From the NCBI GenBank assembly GCA_020866945.1, contig JAJBVW010000035.1, positions 2,869 to 23,036 of the forward strand: 20,168 bases of DNA, read 5' to 3'. Below the pieces are notes generated by a model. That model did not search any database. It was not told the origin of the DNA and saw only the letters and a list, made by a program, of their open reading frames with translations. The position numbers were made by a program, and so were the translations under genes. This document shows, one piece after another, positions 1-7,530 of the stretch (its first letter is position 1; every line of letters starts with the position of its first letter). The stretch is from Oscillospiraceae bacterium. Lineage in GTDB: Bacteria; Bacillota; Clostridia; Oscillospirales; Oscillospiraceae.

Positions 1-119
1 GCCGGTTCCGTCAGGTTCAGAAGCTCCGGCTGTCCGCCGGGGGGCAGGCCCCGCTGCTGCAATACGGTGCCCATGGCTCCGTCCAATATGATAAAACCGC
101 TGGTGAAATCAATTCCCAC
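1..119 (-). CDS. metH: Methionine synthase, homocysteine methyltransferase N-terminus (partial, runs off left edge)
   Basis: Only the first 39 codons are present; the gene continues beyond base 1. Starting from a GTG at 119, the reading is MGIDFTSGFIILDGAMGTV followed by LQQRGL and an LNLTEP stretch. The LDGAMGT(V/M)LQ segment is the hallmark of the first strand of the homocysteine-binding barrel of MetH-type methyltransferases. A ribosome site (GGGAGGA) lies 7 bases before the GTG. The start codon lies inside the end of the upstream activation-domain gene (11-base overlap), so the two are translationally coupled. That neighbour makes B12-dependent methionine synthase (methyl-tetrahydrofolate + homocysteine to methionine) more likely than a B12-independent homocysteine methyltransferase. 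The folate and cobalamin domains cannot be seen in this window. Confidence 0.75.
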   Translation of the reverse strand, partial: MGIDFTSGFIILDGAMGTVLQQRGLPPGGQPELLNLTEP

Positions 120-768
120 AGTGCTTTCCTCCCTTTCGCAGTGTGCATCTCTCTCGCATAGCGCAGCAGGCGCAGCCCCGTATCCGGGCCGCCTGGGGTC
201 TCTCCGCAATGCCGATGACGGCGGTGACGGACTTGCCAGGGTTCATTAAAAGGCTCTCCGTGACGCACAGGCCCAGCCGCCGCTGGGTGTCCAGCACGGC
301 GCAAACGGCGGGCTGGAGCGCCAGTGGCAAATCTCCATAGCCGGGGGAAAAGCGGTCAGTCAGATACGTCCCCGACAGACGTGCTTTCAGCTCCCGCTCC
401 GCCTCGTTGCAGCCCGCCTCCACCCAGGCACTGCCGCAGGCGTCCAAAAGCAAGGCCTGGGCCATATCCCGCGCCTGCTCCGTTCGGAGCATGGCGTCAA
501 ACTTCGCTCCTAGGGTGCAGGCCAGCAGTGCCGCACGGTCACATTCCGCGAGCATACGGGCCGCGCTCTCCCCCGACAGAAGGATGTCCGCCTCCGGCAG
601 ATAAAAACCATCCGAGCGCCGCTGTATTGCAAATATCCGATAGGTATACCTGGGCCGGACAGCTTCGGCCAGCTCTTCGGCCACCGCCTCCGCCTGACGC
701 CGCAGCGCTTCGGGCGGCTCTCCCCGCACCCCCGCATACCGCAGGGCCTCGTCAATATCCAGCTTCAT
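109..768 (-). CDS. Stand-alone vitamin B12-dependent methionine synthase activation domain protein
   Basis: This 219-residue protein matches the reactivation (SAM-binding) module that in Escherichia coli is the C-terminal domain of MetH. It serves reductive remethylation of oxidised cob(II)alamin. The family signature RFSPGYGDLPL is at about residues 139-149 and MNPGKSVTAVIG at about 175-186. The C-terminus holds a cysteine cluster (C199, C201, C202, C208, C216) next to an RKGG stretch, as is common in free-standing clostridial versions and possibly metal-binding. The ATG at 768 is chosen because AAGGAGG stands 6 bases before it. A longer reading from 801 would lie almost on the promoter and has no ribosome site. 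The stop overlaps the start of the methyltransferase gene, so the activator is made first and probably in proportion to the enzyme. Confidence 0.88.
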   Translation of the reverse strand: MKLDIDEALRYAGVRGEPPEALRRQAEAVAEELAEAVRPRYTYRIFAIQRRSDGFYLPEADILLSGESAARMLAECDRAALLACTLGAKFDAMLRTEQARDMAQALLLDACGSAWVEAGCNEAERELKARLSGTYLTDRFSPGYGDLPLALQPAVCAVLDTQRRLGLCVTESLLMNPGKSVTAVIGIAERPQAARIRGCACCAMRERCTLRKGGKHCGN

Positions 769-818
769 TCCGGCCCTCCTTACGGGTATTGGCATTGGCA
801 TTGCTTTAATAATTTACT

Positions 819-847
819 ATTATAATAGGTTTTCTCCAAAATGTACA
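819..847 (-). promoter_or_regulatory. Sigma-A type promoter for the methionine synthase activator/metH pair
   Basis: Read on the minus strand there is a -35 TGTACA (847-842), a 17-base spacer and a perfect -10 TATAAT (824-819). Transcription would start near 812, about 45 bases before the ATG at 768. The leader is too short to hold a SAM or cobalamin riboswitch. Confidence 0.6.
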
Positions 848-866
848 GTCCCTATTCCACATAGAA

Positions 867-895
867 TTGACACAGGACGGGAATCATGCTATGAT
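867..895 (+). promoter_or_regulatory. Sigma-A promoter for the TtcA-like gene
   Basis: A perfect -35 TTGACA (867-872), a 17-base spacer and a -10 TATGAT (890-895) predict a start of transcription near 902. This rules out translation starts upstream of about 902 in the same frame and supports the ATG at 933. The promoter is divergent from the one at 819-847, and the two -35 boxes are about 20 bases apart. Confidence 0.7.
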
Positions 896-932
896 TTCCT
901 ATAATCACAGTATGTTAAGGAGCCTGTCTGTC

Positions 933-1769
933 ATGGCTAGAAACCTTACCCCCTGCCAGCTCATCGAGCGGAGCATTATCACAAAATATCACAAGGCCCT
1001 GTGGACGCCCTTCGTCGCCGCGGTCAAAAAATACAGCCTGATACAGGCCGGGGACAGCATTGCCGTCTGCATTTCCGGCGGCAAGGATTCCATGCTGATG
1101 GCGAAGCTGATGCAGGAGCTTCACCGCCACAGCGAGGTTCCCTTTTCCCTGACCTTTCTGGTCATGGATCCCGGCTATAACGAGCTGAACCGTCGGAGGA
1201 TTGAGGCAAACGCCCGGCTGCTGGAGGTTCCCATCACCATCTTTGAGAGCAACATCTTCGAGGTGGCCAACAGCACGGAAAAATCCCCCTGCTATCTCTG
1301 CGCCCGTATGCGGCGGGGGTATCTGTACAGCAAGGCCAGGGAGCTGGGCTGCAACAAGATCGCCCTGGGCCATCACTTTAATGACGTCATCGAGACTACC
1401 CTGATCGGGATGTTCTACGGCTCCCAGCTCCAGGGCATGATGCCAAAGCTCCACAGCACCAACTTCCCCGGCATGGAGCTTATCCGCCCCCTGTACTGCG
1501 TCCACGAGGAGGACATCATCGCCTGGGCCAGATACAACCATCTCCAGTTTATCCAGTGCGCCTGCCGCTTCACGGAAAACTGCGCCTCCTGCGACAACGG
1601 CGGCTCCAAGCGCCAGGAAATAAAAAACCTCCTCCGCCGCCTTCGGCAGGACGACCCCAACATTGAAAAAAGCATCTTCAACAGCCTGCACAGCGTCTGC
1701 CTGGACACCTTTCCCGGATACAAGTCCAAGGGAAAAACCTATACGCTGAATGATTTTTATGACCAATAA
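933..1769 (+). CDS. TtcA-like PP-loop tRNA thiolation protein
   Basis: This 278-residue cytoplasmic protein belongs to the adenine nucleotide alpha-hydrolase (PP-loop) superfamily, of the tRNA 2-thiocytidine synthetase (TtcA) type. It has the ATP pyrophosphatase loop SGGKDS at residues 48-53, a CYLC pair at 120-123 and GHH at 146-148. TtcA enzymes carry an oxygen-sensitive iron-sulfur cluster held by a CxxC plus a third cysteine. The third ligand could be C209 or C211 here, and C217 and C220 form a further CxxC. The family activates a tRNA base by adenylation and inserts sulfur, but the tRNA position modified by Gram-positive members is not certain. The ATG at 933 follows AAGGAG with a 10-base gap and lies downstream of the predicted transcription start. 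The gene appears monocistronic and ends at a strong hairpin. Confidence 0.82.
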   Translation: MARNLTPCQLIERSIITKYHKALWTPFVAAVKKYSLIQAGDSIAVCISGGKDSMLMAKLMQELHRHSEVPFSLTFLVMDPGYNELNRRRIEANARLLEVPITIFESNIFEVANSTEKSPCYLCARMRRGYLYSKARELGCNKIALGHHFNDVIETTLIGMFYGSQLQGMMPKLHSTNFPGMELIRPLYCVHEEDIIAWARYNHLQFIQCACRFTENCASCDNGGSKRQEIKNLLRRLRQDDPNIEKSIFNSLHSVCLDTFPGYKSKGKTYTLNDFYDQ

Positions 1770-1774
1770 GCCCC

Positions 1775-1830
1775 TTACGCCAAAGCCGCGCCGAAACATC
1801 CGTTTCAGCGCGGCTCTTTGATAGGCGTAA
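1775..1830. terminator. Bidirectional hairpin between the convergent TtcA-like and mannosyltransferase genes
   Basis: A 14-base stem (1784-1797 with 1802-1815, one G-U pair) closes on the 4-base loop ATCC. An outer 7-base arm (1775-1781 with 1824-1830, TTACGCC/GGCGTAA) extends it. The stem fills the gap between two genes that end towards each other. The T-tract is short on both strands (CTCTTTG on the plus strand), so efficiency is uncertain, but the position fits a shared terminator. Confidence 0.65.
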
Positions 1831-1845
1831 ACGTCAGCTTCTTCT

Positions 1846-3072
1846 CTACATAATCGCCTGTCCCTGCATGAACCAGTAATTGCAAAGCAGCAAAAAGACT
1901 GCCTCTGCGGTCAGCAGGCCATAGCGCAGCCATTTTTTATCCAGGCTGCCGACGCACAGATACACAGGGATGCAGCCCAGCATATAGCGGCCACCGCTGA
2001 TGAGCCAGGAGGCTGTATAGCACATACCCAGGTACGCCGCGCCGTGGAGGACATAGGCGGTATCCAGCCTTCGCCGCCAGCCCGCAAACAGCAGCGCTGC
2101 CGCGATAAAATATAAAGCGAGCTGGGGCCAGTATATCCACTTGGCCAAGCCAGGATAGGCCAGGGCCATCTCCCACTGCTGGGCGACGGTGCGGCCCAGC
2201 CATTGGGTCGTCTGCCACCAGGGGGAAATGCTCTCATAATACTGGAAGGCCAGAAAGTCCCCACAGACGATTTTATTGATGAGCAGATATACCCCAAAGC
2301 CGCACACCGGCCCCGCCAGCCACAAAAGCCGCCAGCGCCAGCCGTTGGCGCGGACATCCCGCCAGGCGCAGTATATCCCTGGAAGGAGAAGCAGCAACCC
2401 CTGCACCCTTGTCAGGGCGCAGAAAAATCCTATGATACCGGCCCAGCCCCATTTTCGCTCCCGGATGCAGTACAGGCCCGCCGTCGTCAGCAGCAGGAAA
2501 AGTCCCTCTGTAAATACGCCCATACAGAAAAAGCCGAAGGGATACAGCCAATAGGCGGCCAGCGCGGCGCTGGGATGGGCGCAGTCCCGCCGGGCCAGCT
2601 TCGCCACGAACACAGCGGACAGGCCATAGCATATCTGGGATATGATCATCCCCGCCAGGGCCGTCCGGCCTCCCAGCAGCGCCCCCACCCCCGCCATCAA
2701 TAGGGGGTACAGGGGATAGAACACGATGTTGTTCACATATTCCCCGGAGGTGACATAGCCGTTTTCCGCCATGTAAATATAGCGGGGCGCATCCCCCGCC
2801 TCGGTCATGCGGGTATAGAGATGAGCCGCAAAGCCTGACACGCCGCCGGTATCGAAAACATAGCCCAGCAGCGCCGTCATCCACAGCACGGCCAGGGAAA
2901 CGGCAAAAATGACAACAGGATGCCAGCTTGCAGGCGCAAGAAATACCTTTTTGAGCGCAAGCGTCCCGTCGCGCAGGTCAAGGCCAAAAAGCTCCTGCGC
3001 GGCCCGAAACGCAAGGCAGCCCAGCAGCGCCAGCATAACGGCGCTGGACGACAGCCACAGAAATGTACTCAT
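1846..3072 (-). CDS. PIG-V/Gpi18-like membrane mannosyltransferase
   Basis: This 408-residue polytopic membrane protein has roughly ten hydrophobic segments. It resembles bacterial homologues of the PIG-V/Gpi18 mannosyltransferases, GT-C enzymes that use a polyprenyl-phosphate sugar on the outer face of the membrane. Visible motifs are GDAPRY at residues 93-98 (acidic first-loop residue), FYPLYPLL at 118-125, a YPFGFF...FTEGLF segment at about 177-191 and LTRVQG at 220-225. These match the conserved WDA.WY, FFPLYP and TR(S/V)xG features of the family. It starts 3 bases after the stop of the acyltransferase gene with only a weak ribosome site, so it probably depends on coupled translation. The acceptor and sugar are unknown; arabinose, mannose or rhamnose transfer to a surface glycan is possible. 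It ends at the hairpin at 1775-1830. Confidence 0.72.
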   Translation of the reverse strand: MSTFLWLSSSAVMLALLGCLAFRAAQELFGLDLRDGTLALKKVFLAPASWHPVVIFAVSLAVLWMTALLGYVFDTGGVSGFAAHLYTRMTEAGDAPRYIYMAENGYVTSGEYVNNIVFYPLYPLLMAGVGALLGGRTALAGMIISQICYGLSAVFVAKLARRDCAHPSAALAAYWLYPFGFFCMGVFTEGLFLLLTTAGLYCIRERKWGWAGIIGFFCALTRVQGLLLLLPGIYCAWRDVRANGWRWRLLWLAGPVCGFGVYLLINKIVCGDFLAFQYYESISPWWQTTQWLGRTVAQQWEMALAYPGLAKWIYWPQLALYFIAAALLFAGWRRRLDTAYVLHGAAYLGMCYTASWLISGGRYMLGCIPVYLCVGSLDKKWLRYGLLTAEAVFLLLCNYWFMQGQAIM

Positions 3073-3075
3073 AGC

Positions 3076-3780
3076 TCACAGAAGAAGATAGGCCACAAGG
3101 CAGGCCCCGTACAAAATCGGCTGATGCAGCAGATATATCCAAAGACTGTGCTGTCCCGGCCAGGTGAGAATCTTTGGCGCCTGGGCGGTAAGAAGCGGAC
3201 TTTCCGGGCTTCGCTCCTGAAGCTTTTTAAGCTGTCGGCCAAGCCAGGTTCCAAGAAGAAACAGGAAAATATACGGCAGGATAGGGAAATAATCATAGGA
3301 CACGAAGCCGCTGTATTTGAACCCCAGCCAGAACAGCCATTTAACCTGAACCAGGGTATTATCCGTCCACAGCTTTGTAAGGATGAACAACCCCAACCAG
3401 AGAAACGGTGCGATTTTTTCCGGCACCTTTTCCGTCCACCGGCCAATCAGCGCATAAAGAATCATCGCCGCGCTCAGAAATTGCAGAACGCCGAACAGGA
3501 TTGGTGCGTCCACAATAAAGGAGGCGATAATCACCAGAACCCCGGCCCCGGCGGTGATAATCCCCCGGCGCAGGTTGCTGTGGGTATAGTGTGCGCTGAT
3601 ACCGGCGCAGAGTATGTAGGAATAGGCGATGAACCGTTCGAATATCACCATAGGCGTGCCGAAGATAAAGCTCCGGCCCACCCAGCCGAACATATAAAAA
3701 TCGAACAGCAGGTGATAGACAATCATCAGCAAGCAGGCCAGACCCCGCCAGCCGTCCAGCAAAGATATGCGCTTAGACAT
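3076..3780 (-). CDS. HGSNAT-type (DUF1624) membrane acyltransferase-like protein
   Basis: This 234-residue integral membrane protein has about seven hydrophobic segments. The N-terminus (RISLLDGWRGLACLLMIVYH, then LLFDF, residues 5-28) carries the D-x-x-R-G and YH..FD pattern of the heparan-alpha-glucosaminide N-acetyltransferase catalytic family (DUF1624). DAPILFGVLQFL at about 91-102 fits the second conserved block. In the lysosomal enzyme the family carries acetyl groups across a membrane to a sugar amine, but the bacterial role is unproven. The ATG at 3780 overlaps the end of ychF by 8 bases (ATGTCTAA), and the mannosyltransferase follows after 3 bases. The three genes therefore form one transcription unit, and this protein may modify a glycan built by the downstream enzyme. 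Confidence 0.78.
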   Translation of the reverse strand: MSKRISLLDGWRGLACLLMIVYHLLFDFYMFGWVGRSFIFGTPMVIFERFIAYSYILCAGISAHYTHSNLRRGIITAGAGVLVIIASFIVDAPILFGVLQFLSAAMILYALIGRWTEKVPEKIAPFLWLGLFILTKLWTDNTLVQVKWLFWLGFKYSGFVSYDYFPILPYIFLFLLGTWLGRQLKKLQERSPESPLLTAQAPKILTWPGQHSLWIYLLHQPILYGACLVAYLLL

Positions 3781-4870
3781 TGAACAGGAAATGGACGACG
3801 TCGCCGTCCTGCATGACGTATTCCTTGCCCTCGGCCCGAAGCAGGCCCTTTTCCCTGGCCGCCGCCTCGCTGCCGCAGGCTTTCAGGTCATCAAAGGCAA
3901 TGACGTTTGCGCGGATGAAGCCCCGCTCAAAGTCCGTGTGAATTTTCCCAGCGGCCTGGGGCGCTTTCGTCCCTCTGGTGATCGTCCAGGCCCGGCACTC
4001 GTCCGCCCCGCAGGTCAAAAAGGAGATAAGCCCCAGCAGGTCATAGGAGCTTTTTATCAGCCGTTCCAGGCCGGATTCCGTCAGGCCAAGTTCCTCCATG
4101 AACATTGCTCTGTCCTCCGGGTCGTCCAGCTCCGCGATGTCCTGCTCAAATCGGGCGCACACAGGCAGCACGGAGCTGCCCTCCTGGGCCGCCACAGCCG
4201 CCACCTGCTGATAGTAAGGGCTGTTTTCCGCGTCCGCGAAGCCGTCCTCATCCATGTTGGCGGCATATATCACCGGCTTCAGGCTCAGCAGGTCGGACTG
4301 GCCGATAAGCTCCGCCTCGTCTTTTTCACAGGGGAAGCTGCGGGCGGATTTCCCCTCGTTCAGCCAATCCGCCAGACGGGAGAGCACTTCCGCCTCCTTG
4401 GCGTATTTCTTGTCCCCCGATTTCAAATACTTCTGAGCCTTTTCCAGGCGGCGCTGTATCATCTCCAGGTCGGCCATAATAAGCTCCAGGTTGATGGTCT
4501 CGATGTCCCCCGCCGGGTCGGTGGAGCACTCGTGGCGGATGATGTTGGGGTCGTCAAAGCAGCGCACCACGTGGACGATGGCGTCCGTGCCCCGGATATT
4601 CGCGAGAAACTTGTTGCCCAGGCCCTCCCCCTGGCTGGCTCCCTTCACAAGGCCGGCAATGTCCACAAACTCAATCACCGCCGGGGTATATTTCTTGGGC
4701 TGATAAAGCTCCGCGAGATAATCCAGCCGCTCGTCCGGCACAGCCACTACCCCCACATTGGGGTCAATGGTGCAAAACGGATAATTGGCCGATTCCGCCC
4801 CGGCGTTCGTCAGGGCGTTAAAAAGCGTACTTTTCCCCACGTTGGGGAGTCCTACGATGCCTAATTTCAT
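3773..4870 (-). CDS. ychF: Redox-regulated ribosome-binding ATPase YchF (Obg-like)
   Basis: The protein has 365 residues, the normal family length (about 363-368). The nucleotide site is GLPNVGKS at residues 7-14, with the G3 motif DIAGL at 70-74 and NMDED at 205-209. The last sits where ordinary GTPases have NKxD and explains the ATP preference of the family. A coiled-coil insert spans about 130-180, and a C-terminal TGS domain runs from about 281 to 364, ending FLFNV. YchF binds the 70S ribosome and is linked to oxidative-stress and translation-fidelity responses. The start ATG at 4870 follows AGGAG with a gap of about 9-10 bases. It is the first gene of a coupled three-gene unit. I see no clear promoter in the 62 bases between ftsH and ychF, so transcription may come from read-through or from a site inside ftsH. 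Confidence 0.97.
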   Translation of the reverse strand: MKLGIVGLPNVGKSTLFNALTNAGAESANYPFCTIDPNVGVVAVPDERLDYLAELYQPKKYTPAVIEFVDIAGLVKGASQGEGLGNKFLANIRGTDAIVHVVRCFDDPNIIRHECSTDPAGDIETINLELIMADLEMIQRRLEKAQKYLKSGDKKYAKEAEVLSRLADWLNEGKSARSFPCEKDEAELIGQSDLLSLKPVIYAANMDEDGFADAENSPYYQQVAAVAAQEGSSVLPVCARFEQDIAELDDPEDRAMFMEELGLTESGLERLIKSSYDLLGLISFLTCGADECRAWTITRGTKAPQAAGKIHTDFERGFIRANVIAFDDLKACGSEAAAREKGLLRAEGKEYVMQDGDVVHFLFNV

Positions 4871-4894
4871 GTTTTTTCTCTCCTATGCTATTAC

Positions 4895-4925
4895 CGCAAA
4901 AGGCGGGCATGGCCCGCCTCTTGCG
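4895..4925 (-). terminator. Hairpin between ftsH and ychF
   Basis: A 14-base stem (4895-4908 with 4912-4925, one G-U pair) closes on a 3-base loop. On the minus strand the GC core GGCGGGC-CAT-GCCCGCC is followed directly by TTTT, as in an intrinsic terminator for ftsH, though those T's can also pair with the outer arm. With no long T-run afterwards it may only attenuate, leaving ychF partly served by read-through. Confidence 0.6.
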
Positions 4926-4932
4926 TTGGTTT

Positions 4933-6957
4933 TTATAATTCCTCTGAATCAGACGGAAACGGCGGATCAGGGCGGGCTTCCGGCTCCTGGTCGGGGGTCT
5001 CCTGGGGCGCTTCCTGTCCGGCGGATTCCGGCACGTCCTGAGGTTCCGGCTCCGGCTCCTGCGAAGCCGGTGCGGCCTCCTGCTTCGGAGGAAGCTCTCC
5101 GTGGTCACAGAAGTAATCGAAATCCGCGCCGTCCATGGACTCATGCACCAGCAAATATTCCGCCACGGCGATAAGCTGCTCCCGGTGGGCGTTGAGTATC
5201 TCCTCGCACTTGGCGGAGGCCTCGTCGAATATCCGCTTGACCTCCTCGTCGATAATGGCGGCGGTCTCCTCGGAATAAGACTTGGTGGTGCCGAAGTCCC
5301 GGCCAATGAACAGGCTGTGGCCGGAGTCGTCATAGCTGATGGGGCCGAGCCGGTCGCTCATGCCGTACTGCATCACCATGGAACGGGCCAGCTTAGACGC
5401 CTGCTGGATATCCCCGGAGGCGCCGGTGGAGATGTCGTCCAGAACCCGCGTTGCCGCCGTCCGTCCGCCCAGGGCCATGACGAAGGCCTCAACCCTAGGC
5501 AGGCGGGCCTGGAAGGTCTTGTCCTCCGTGGGCCGCATCAAGGTAAAGCCACCTGCGCGGCCGCGGGGAATAATTGTGATATAGTGAACCGGGTCAACGT
5601 GCTCCAGATATTTCGCGGCGGTGGCGTGGCCGGACTCGTGATAGGCGGTCAGCCGCCGCTCCTTTTCGGAGATAACCCGGCTCTTCTTCTCCGGACCCAT
5701 GGCCACCTTGAGGATGGCGTCGTCAATATCCGCGTTCACCACGAAGCGGCGGTGGCGGCGCACGGCCAGCAGCGCGGCCTCGTTTAAGAGGTTCTCCAAA
5801 TCCGCGCCGGAGAAGCCGGGGGTGCCCCGGGCAATGGAGTTAAGGTCAACGTCGTCCCCCAGGGGCTTATCCTTGGCGTGAACCTTCAAAATCTCCTCGC
5901 GGCCCTTCACGTCGGGCAGGCCGATATATACCTGCCGGTCAAAGCGGCCGGGACGCAGGAGAGCGTTATCCAGAATATCCGAGCGGTTCGTGGCCGCCAT
6001 GACAATGACGCCCTCGTTGTTGGTAAAGCCGTCCATTTCCACCAGAAGCTGGTTCAGCGTCTGCTCCCGCTCGTCATGACCGCCGCCCAGGCCGGAGCCG
6101 CGCTGACGGCCAACGGCGTCAATCTCGTCTATGAAGATGATGGCCGGGGCCACCTTTTTCGCCTGTTCGAAAAGATCTCTTACACGGCTCGCGCCGACGC
6201 CCACATACAGCTCCACAAAATCAGAGCCGGAAATGGACAGGAACTGCACGCCGGCCTCCCCCGCCACGGCCTTTGCCATCAGGGTCTTGCCGGTTCCCGG
6301 AGGGCCGACCAGCAGGACGCCCTTGGGGATGCGCGCCCCCATGGCGGTATAAGCGCCTGGATTTTTGAGAAACTCCACAATTTCCTGAAGCTCCTCCTTC
6401 TCCTCGTCGCATCCGGCTACGTCGGCAAAGGTCTTTTTCTTCTGATCCTCCGAGGCCACACGGGTGTGGGCCTTGGAAAATTTCGCAACGCCCCCGGCAC
6501 CGCCGCCGGCTCTGCTCATCATGGCATACCACAAGACGCCGAACACCACAATGACGATAAGATATGGGATGAACGACAGCCACCACGGAGCCGTCCAGCC
6601 CTCGTCATAGTCGTACTCCGTCAGGATGCCTGCGGCCTTCTGCTCCTTGATGGTATCTCCCAGATCCTCATTAAACTGGTTTACGTCCCGCAGCGTCTTT
6701 ACAATCTCCGTCACGCCCTCATATGGCTCACGCAGATAAAGATACAAATCGTCGCCGGAGACAACGAAGGACTCCACCTGCTGATTATCAAACAGGTCTA
6801 TGACCTCAGAATAGGTCACAGTAACGGTAGTAGAGGTGCCGGTCAGGGAATACACCGTGGCCAGAAGCACCACCAAAATCAGGGCATAAAAGCCAATATC
6901 CCTGATTCGCCGGTTATTGCCGCGATTCCGATTGTTGTTGTTATTATTGTTCTCCAT
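4933..6957 (-). CDS. ftsH: ATP-dependent zinc metalloprotease FtsH
   Basis: This is a 674-residue membrane-anchored AAA+ protease that degrades misfolded membrane proteins and short-lived regulators. It has a transmembrane segment at about 21-38, an extracytoplasmic domain at 40-125 and a second transmembrane segment at about 128-146. Walker A GPPGTGKT is at 218-225, Walker B IIFIDE at 273-278 and the second region of homology ends in RPGRFDR at 335-341. The zinc site HESGH is at 440-444. The protein opens with an asparagine run (MENNNNNNNRNRGNN) and ends with a tail of about 50 residues rich in Glu, Pro and Gln. Such low-complexity ends vary between relatives. The gene is last in the gdpP-to-ftsH run and has a tandemly repeated ribosome-site region. 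The order tilS-hpt-ftsH is widely conserved in Firmicutes. Confidence 0.98.
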   Translation of the reverse strand: MENNNNNNNRNRGNNRRIRDIGFYALILVVLLATVYSLTGTSTTVTVTYSEVIDLFDNQQVESFVVSGDDLYLYLREPYEGVTEIVKTLRDVNQFNEDLGDTIKEQKAAGILTEYDYDEGWTAPWWLSFIPYLIVIVVFGVLWYAMMSRAGGGAGGVAKFSKAHTRVASEDQKKKTFADVAGCDEEKEELQEIVEFLKNPGAYTAMGARIPKGVLLVGPPGTGKTLMAKAVAGEAGVQFLSISGSDFVELYVGVGASRVRDLFEQAKKVAPAIIFIDEIDAVGRQRGSGLGGGHDEREQTLNQLLVEMDGFTNNEGVIVMAATNRSDILDNALLRPGRFDRQVYIGLPDVKGREEILKVHAKDKPLGDDVDLNSIARGTPGFSGADLENLLNEAALLAVRRHRRFVVNADIDDAILKVAMGPEKKSRVISEKERRLTAYHESGHATAAKYLEHVDPVHYITIIPRGRAGGFTLMRPTEDKTFQARLPRVEAFVMALGGRTAATRVLDDISTGASGDIQQASKLARSMVMQYGMSDRLGPISYDDSGHSLFIGRDFGTTKSYSEETAAIIDEEVKRIFDEASAKCEEILNAHREQLIAVAEYLLVHESMDGADFDYFCDHGELPPKQEAAPASQEPEPEPQDVPESAGQEAPQETPDQEPEARPDPPFPSDSEEL

Positions 6958-6958
6958 A

Positions 6959-6978
6959 GACTTACCTCGACTTACCTC
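6959..6978 (-). repeat. Perfect 10-base tandem repeat carrying the ftsH ribosome site
   Basis: Two identical, abutting copies of GAGGTAAGTC (minus strand; 6978-6969 and 6968-6959) fill the gap between the hpt stop, which overlaps the distal copy, and the ftsH ATG. The GAGG of the proximal copy is 7 bases from the ATG and should be the one used. The distal copy is 17 bases away. Confidence 0.8.
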
Positions 6979-7513
6979 AAGAATAAATTTCCGGCTTGAG
7001 CACGCCGATATAGGGCAGGTTGCGGTATTGCTGCTGGTAATCCAGCCCGTACCCTACCACAAAAGCGTCCGGGATCTCAAATCCCACATAATCCGCCGTC
7101 ACGTCCGCCGTCCGGCGATCCGGTTTGTCCATCAGTGTTACAATGCGTATAGACGCGGGTTTCCGCGCCTCCATGTATTTTTTCAGATAGCTCAGGGTAT
7201 TGCCGCTGTCCAGAATATCCTCCACAATGATAATATCCCGGCCCTCGACGTTCTCCGAAAGGTCTTTCACAATCTTCACCGCCCCGGTGGAGGTCGTCCC
7301 GTCGCCGTAGCTAGATACCACCATGAAATCCACCGTGCATTTCACGTCACACGCCCGGACAAGATCCGCCATGAAGATGAAGCATCCCTTCAGCACGCCC
7401 ACAAACAGGGGCGTCTTGCCCTGATAATCTCTGGTTATTTGTGCTCCCAGCGCCCGAACGCGCTCCTGAAGCTCCTCCTCGCTGGCAAAAATCGTTTCCA
7501 GATCCTCGCGCAT
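6977..7513 (-). CDS. hpt: Hypoxanthine phosphoribosyltransferase
   Basis: This 178-residue cytoplasmic enzyme makes IMP (and usually GMP) from the free base and PRPP in purine salvage. The PRPP-binding signature IIIVEDILDSGNTL is at residues 94-107. LKG at 41-43 forms the pyrophosphate loop, SSYGDGT at 67-73 the flexible loop, and MDKPDRR at 128-134 with the DYVGFEIPD segment (141-149) the base-binding region. The length is normal. The ATG at 7513 follows AGGGGAGGA with an 8-base gap, just below a hairpin at the end of tilS. It sits between tilS and ftsH, as in Bacillus and many Clostridia, where ppGpp control of the enzyme has been described. Confidence 0.97.
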   Translation of the reverse strand: MREDLETIFASEEELQERVRALGAQITRDYQGKTPLFVGVLKGCFIFMADLVRACDVKCTVDFMVVSSYGDGTTSTGAVKIVKDLSENVEGRDIIIVEDILDSGNTLSYLKKYMEARKPASIRIVTLMDKPDRRTADVTADYVGFEIPDAFVVGYGLDYQQQYRNLPYIGVLKPEIYS

Positions 7514-7530
7514 TTTGTTTGTCCTCCCCT

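Noticed and set aside
769..932. Possible SAM or cobalamin riboswitch before the methionine synthase genes
   Set aside because: The predicted leader is only about 45 bases and contains none of the conserved riboswitch elements.
915..1799. 294-codon open frame opposite the TtcA-like gene
   Set aside because: It begins inside the terminator hairpin, matches no family and overlaps a gene with clear PP-loop and cysteine motifs.
3767..4864. 365-codon open frame on the plus strand
   Set aside because: It mirrors ychF almost exactly and lacks recognisable domains; long antisense frames are common in GC-rich codon usage.
5878..6999. 373-codon open frame opposite ftsH
   Set aside because: It is antisense to the conserved AAA region of ftsH and has no domain evidence.
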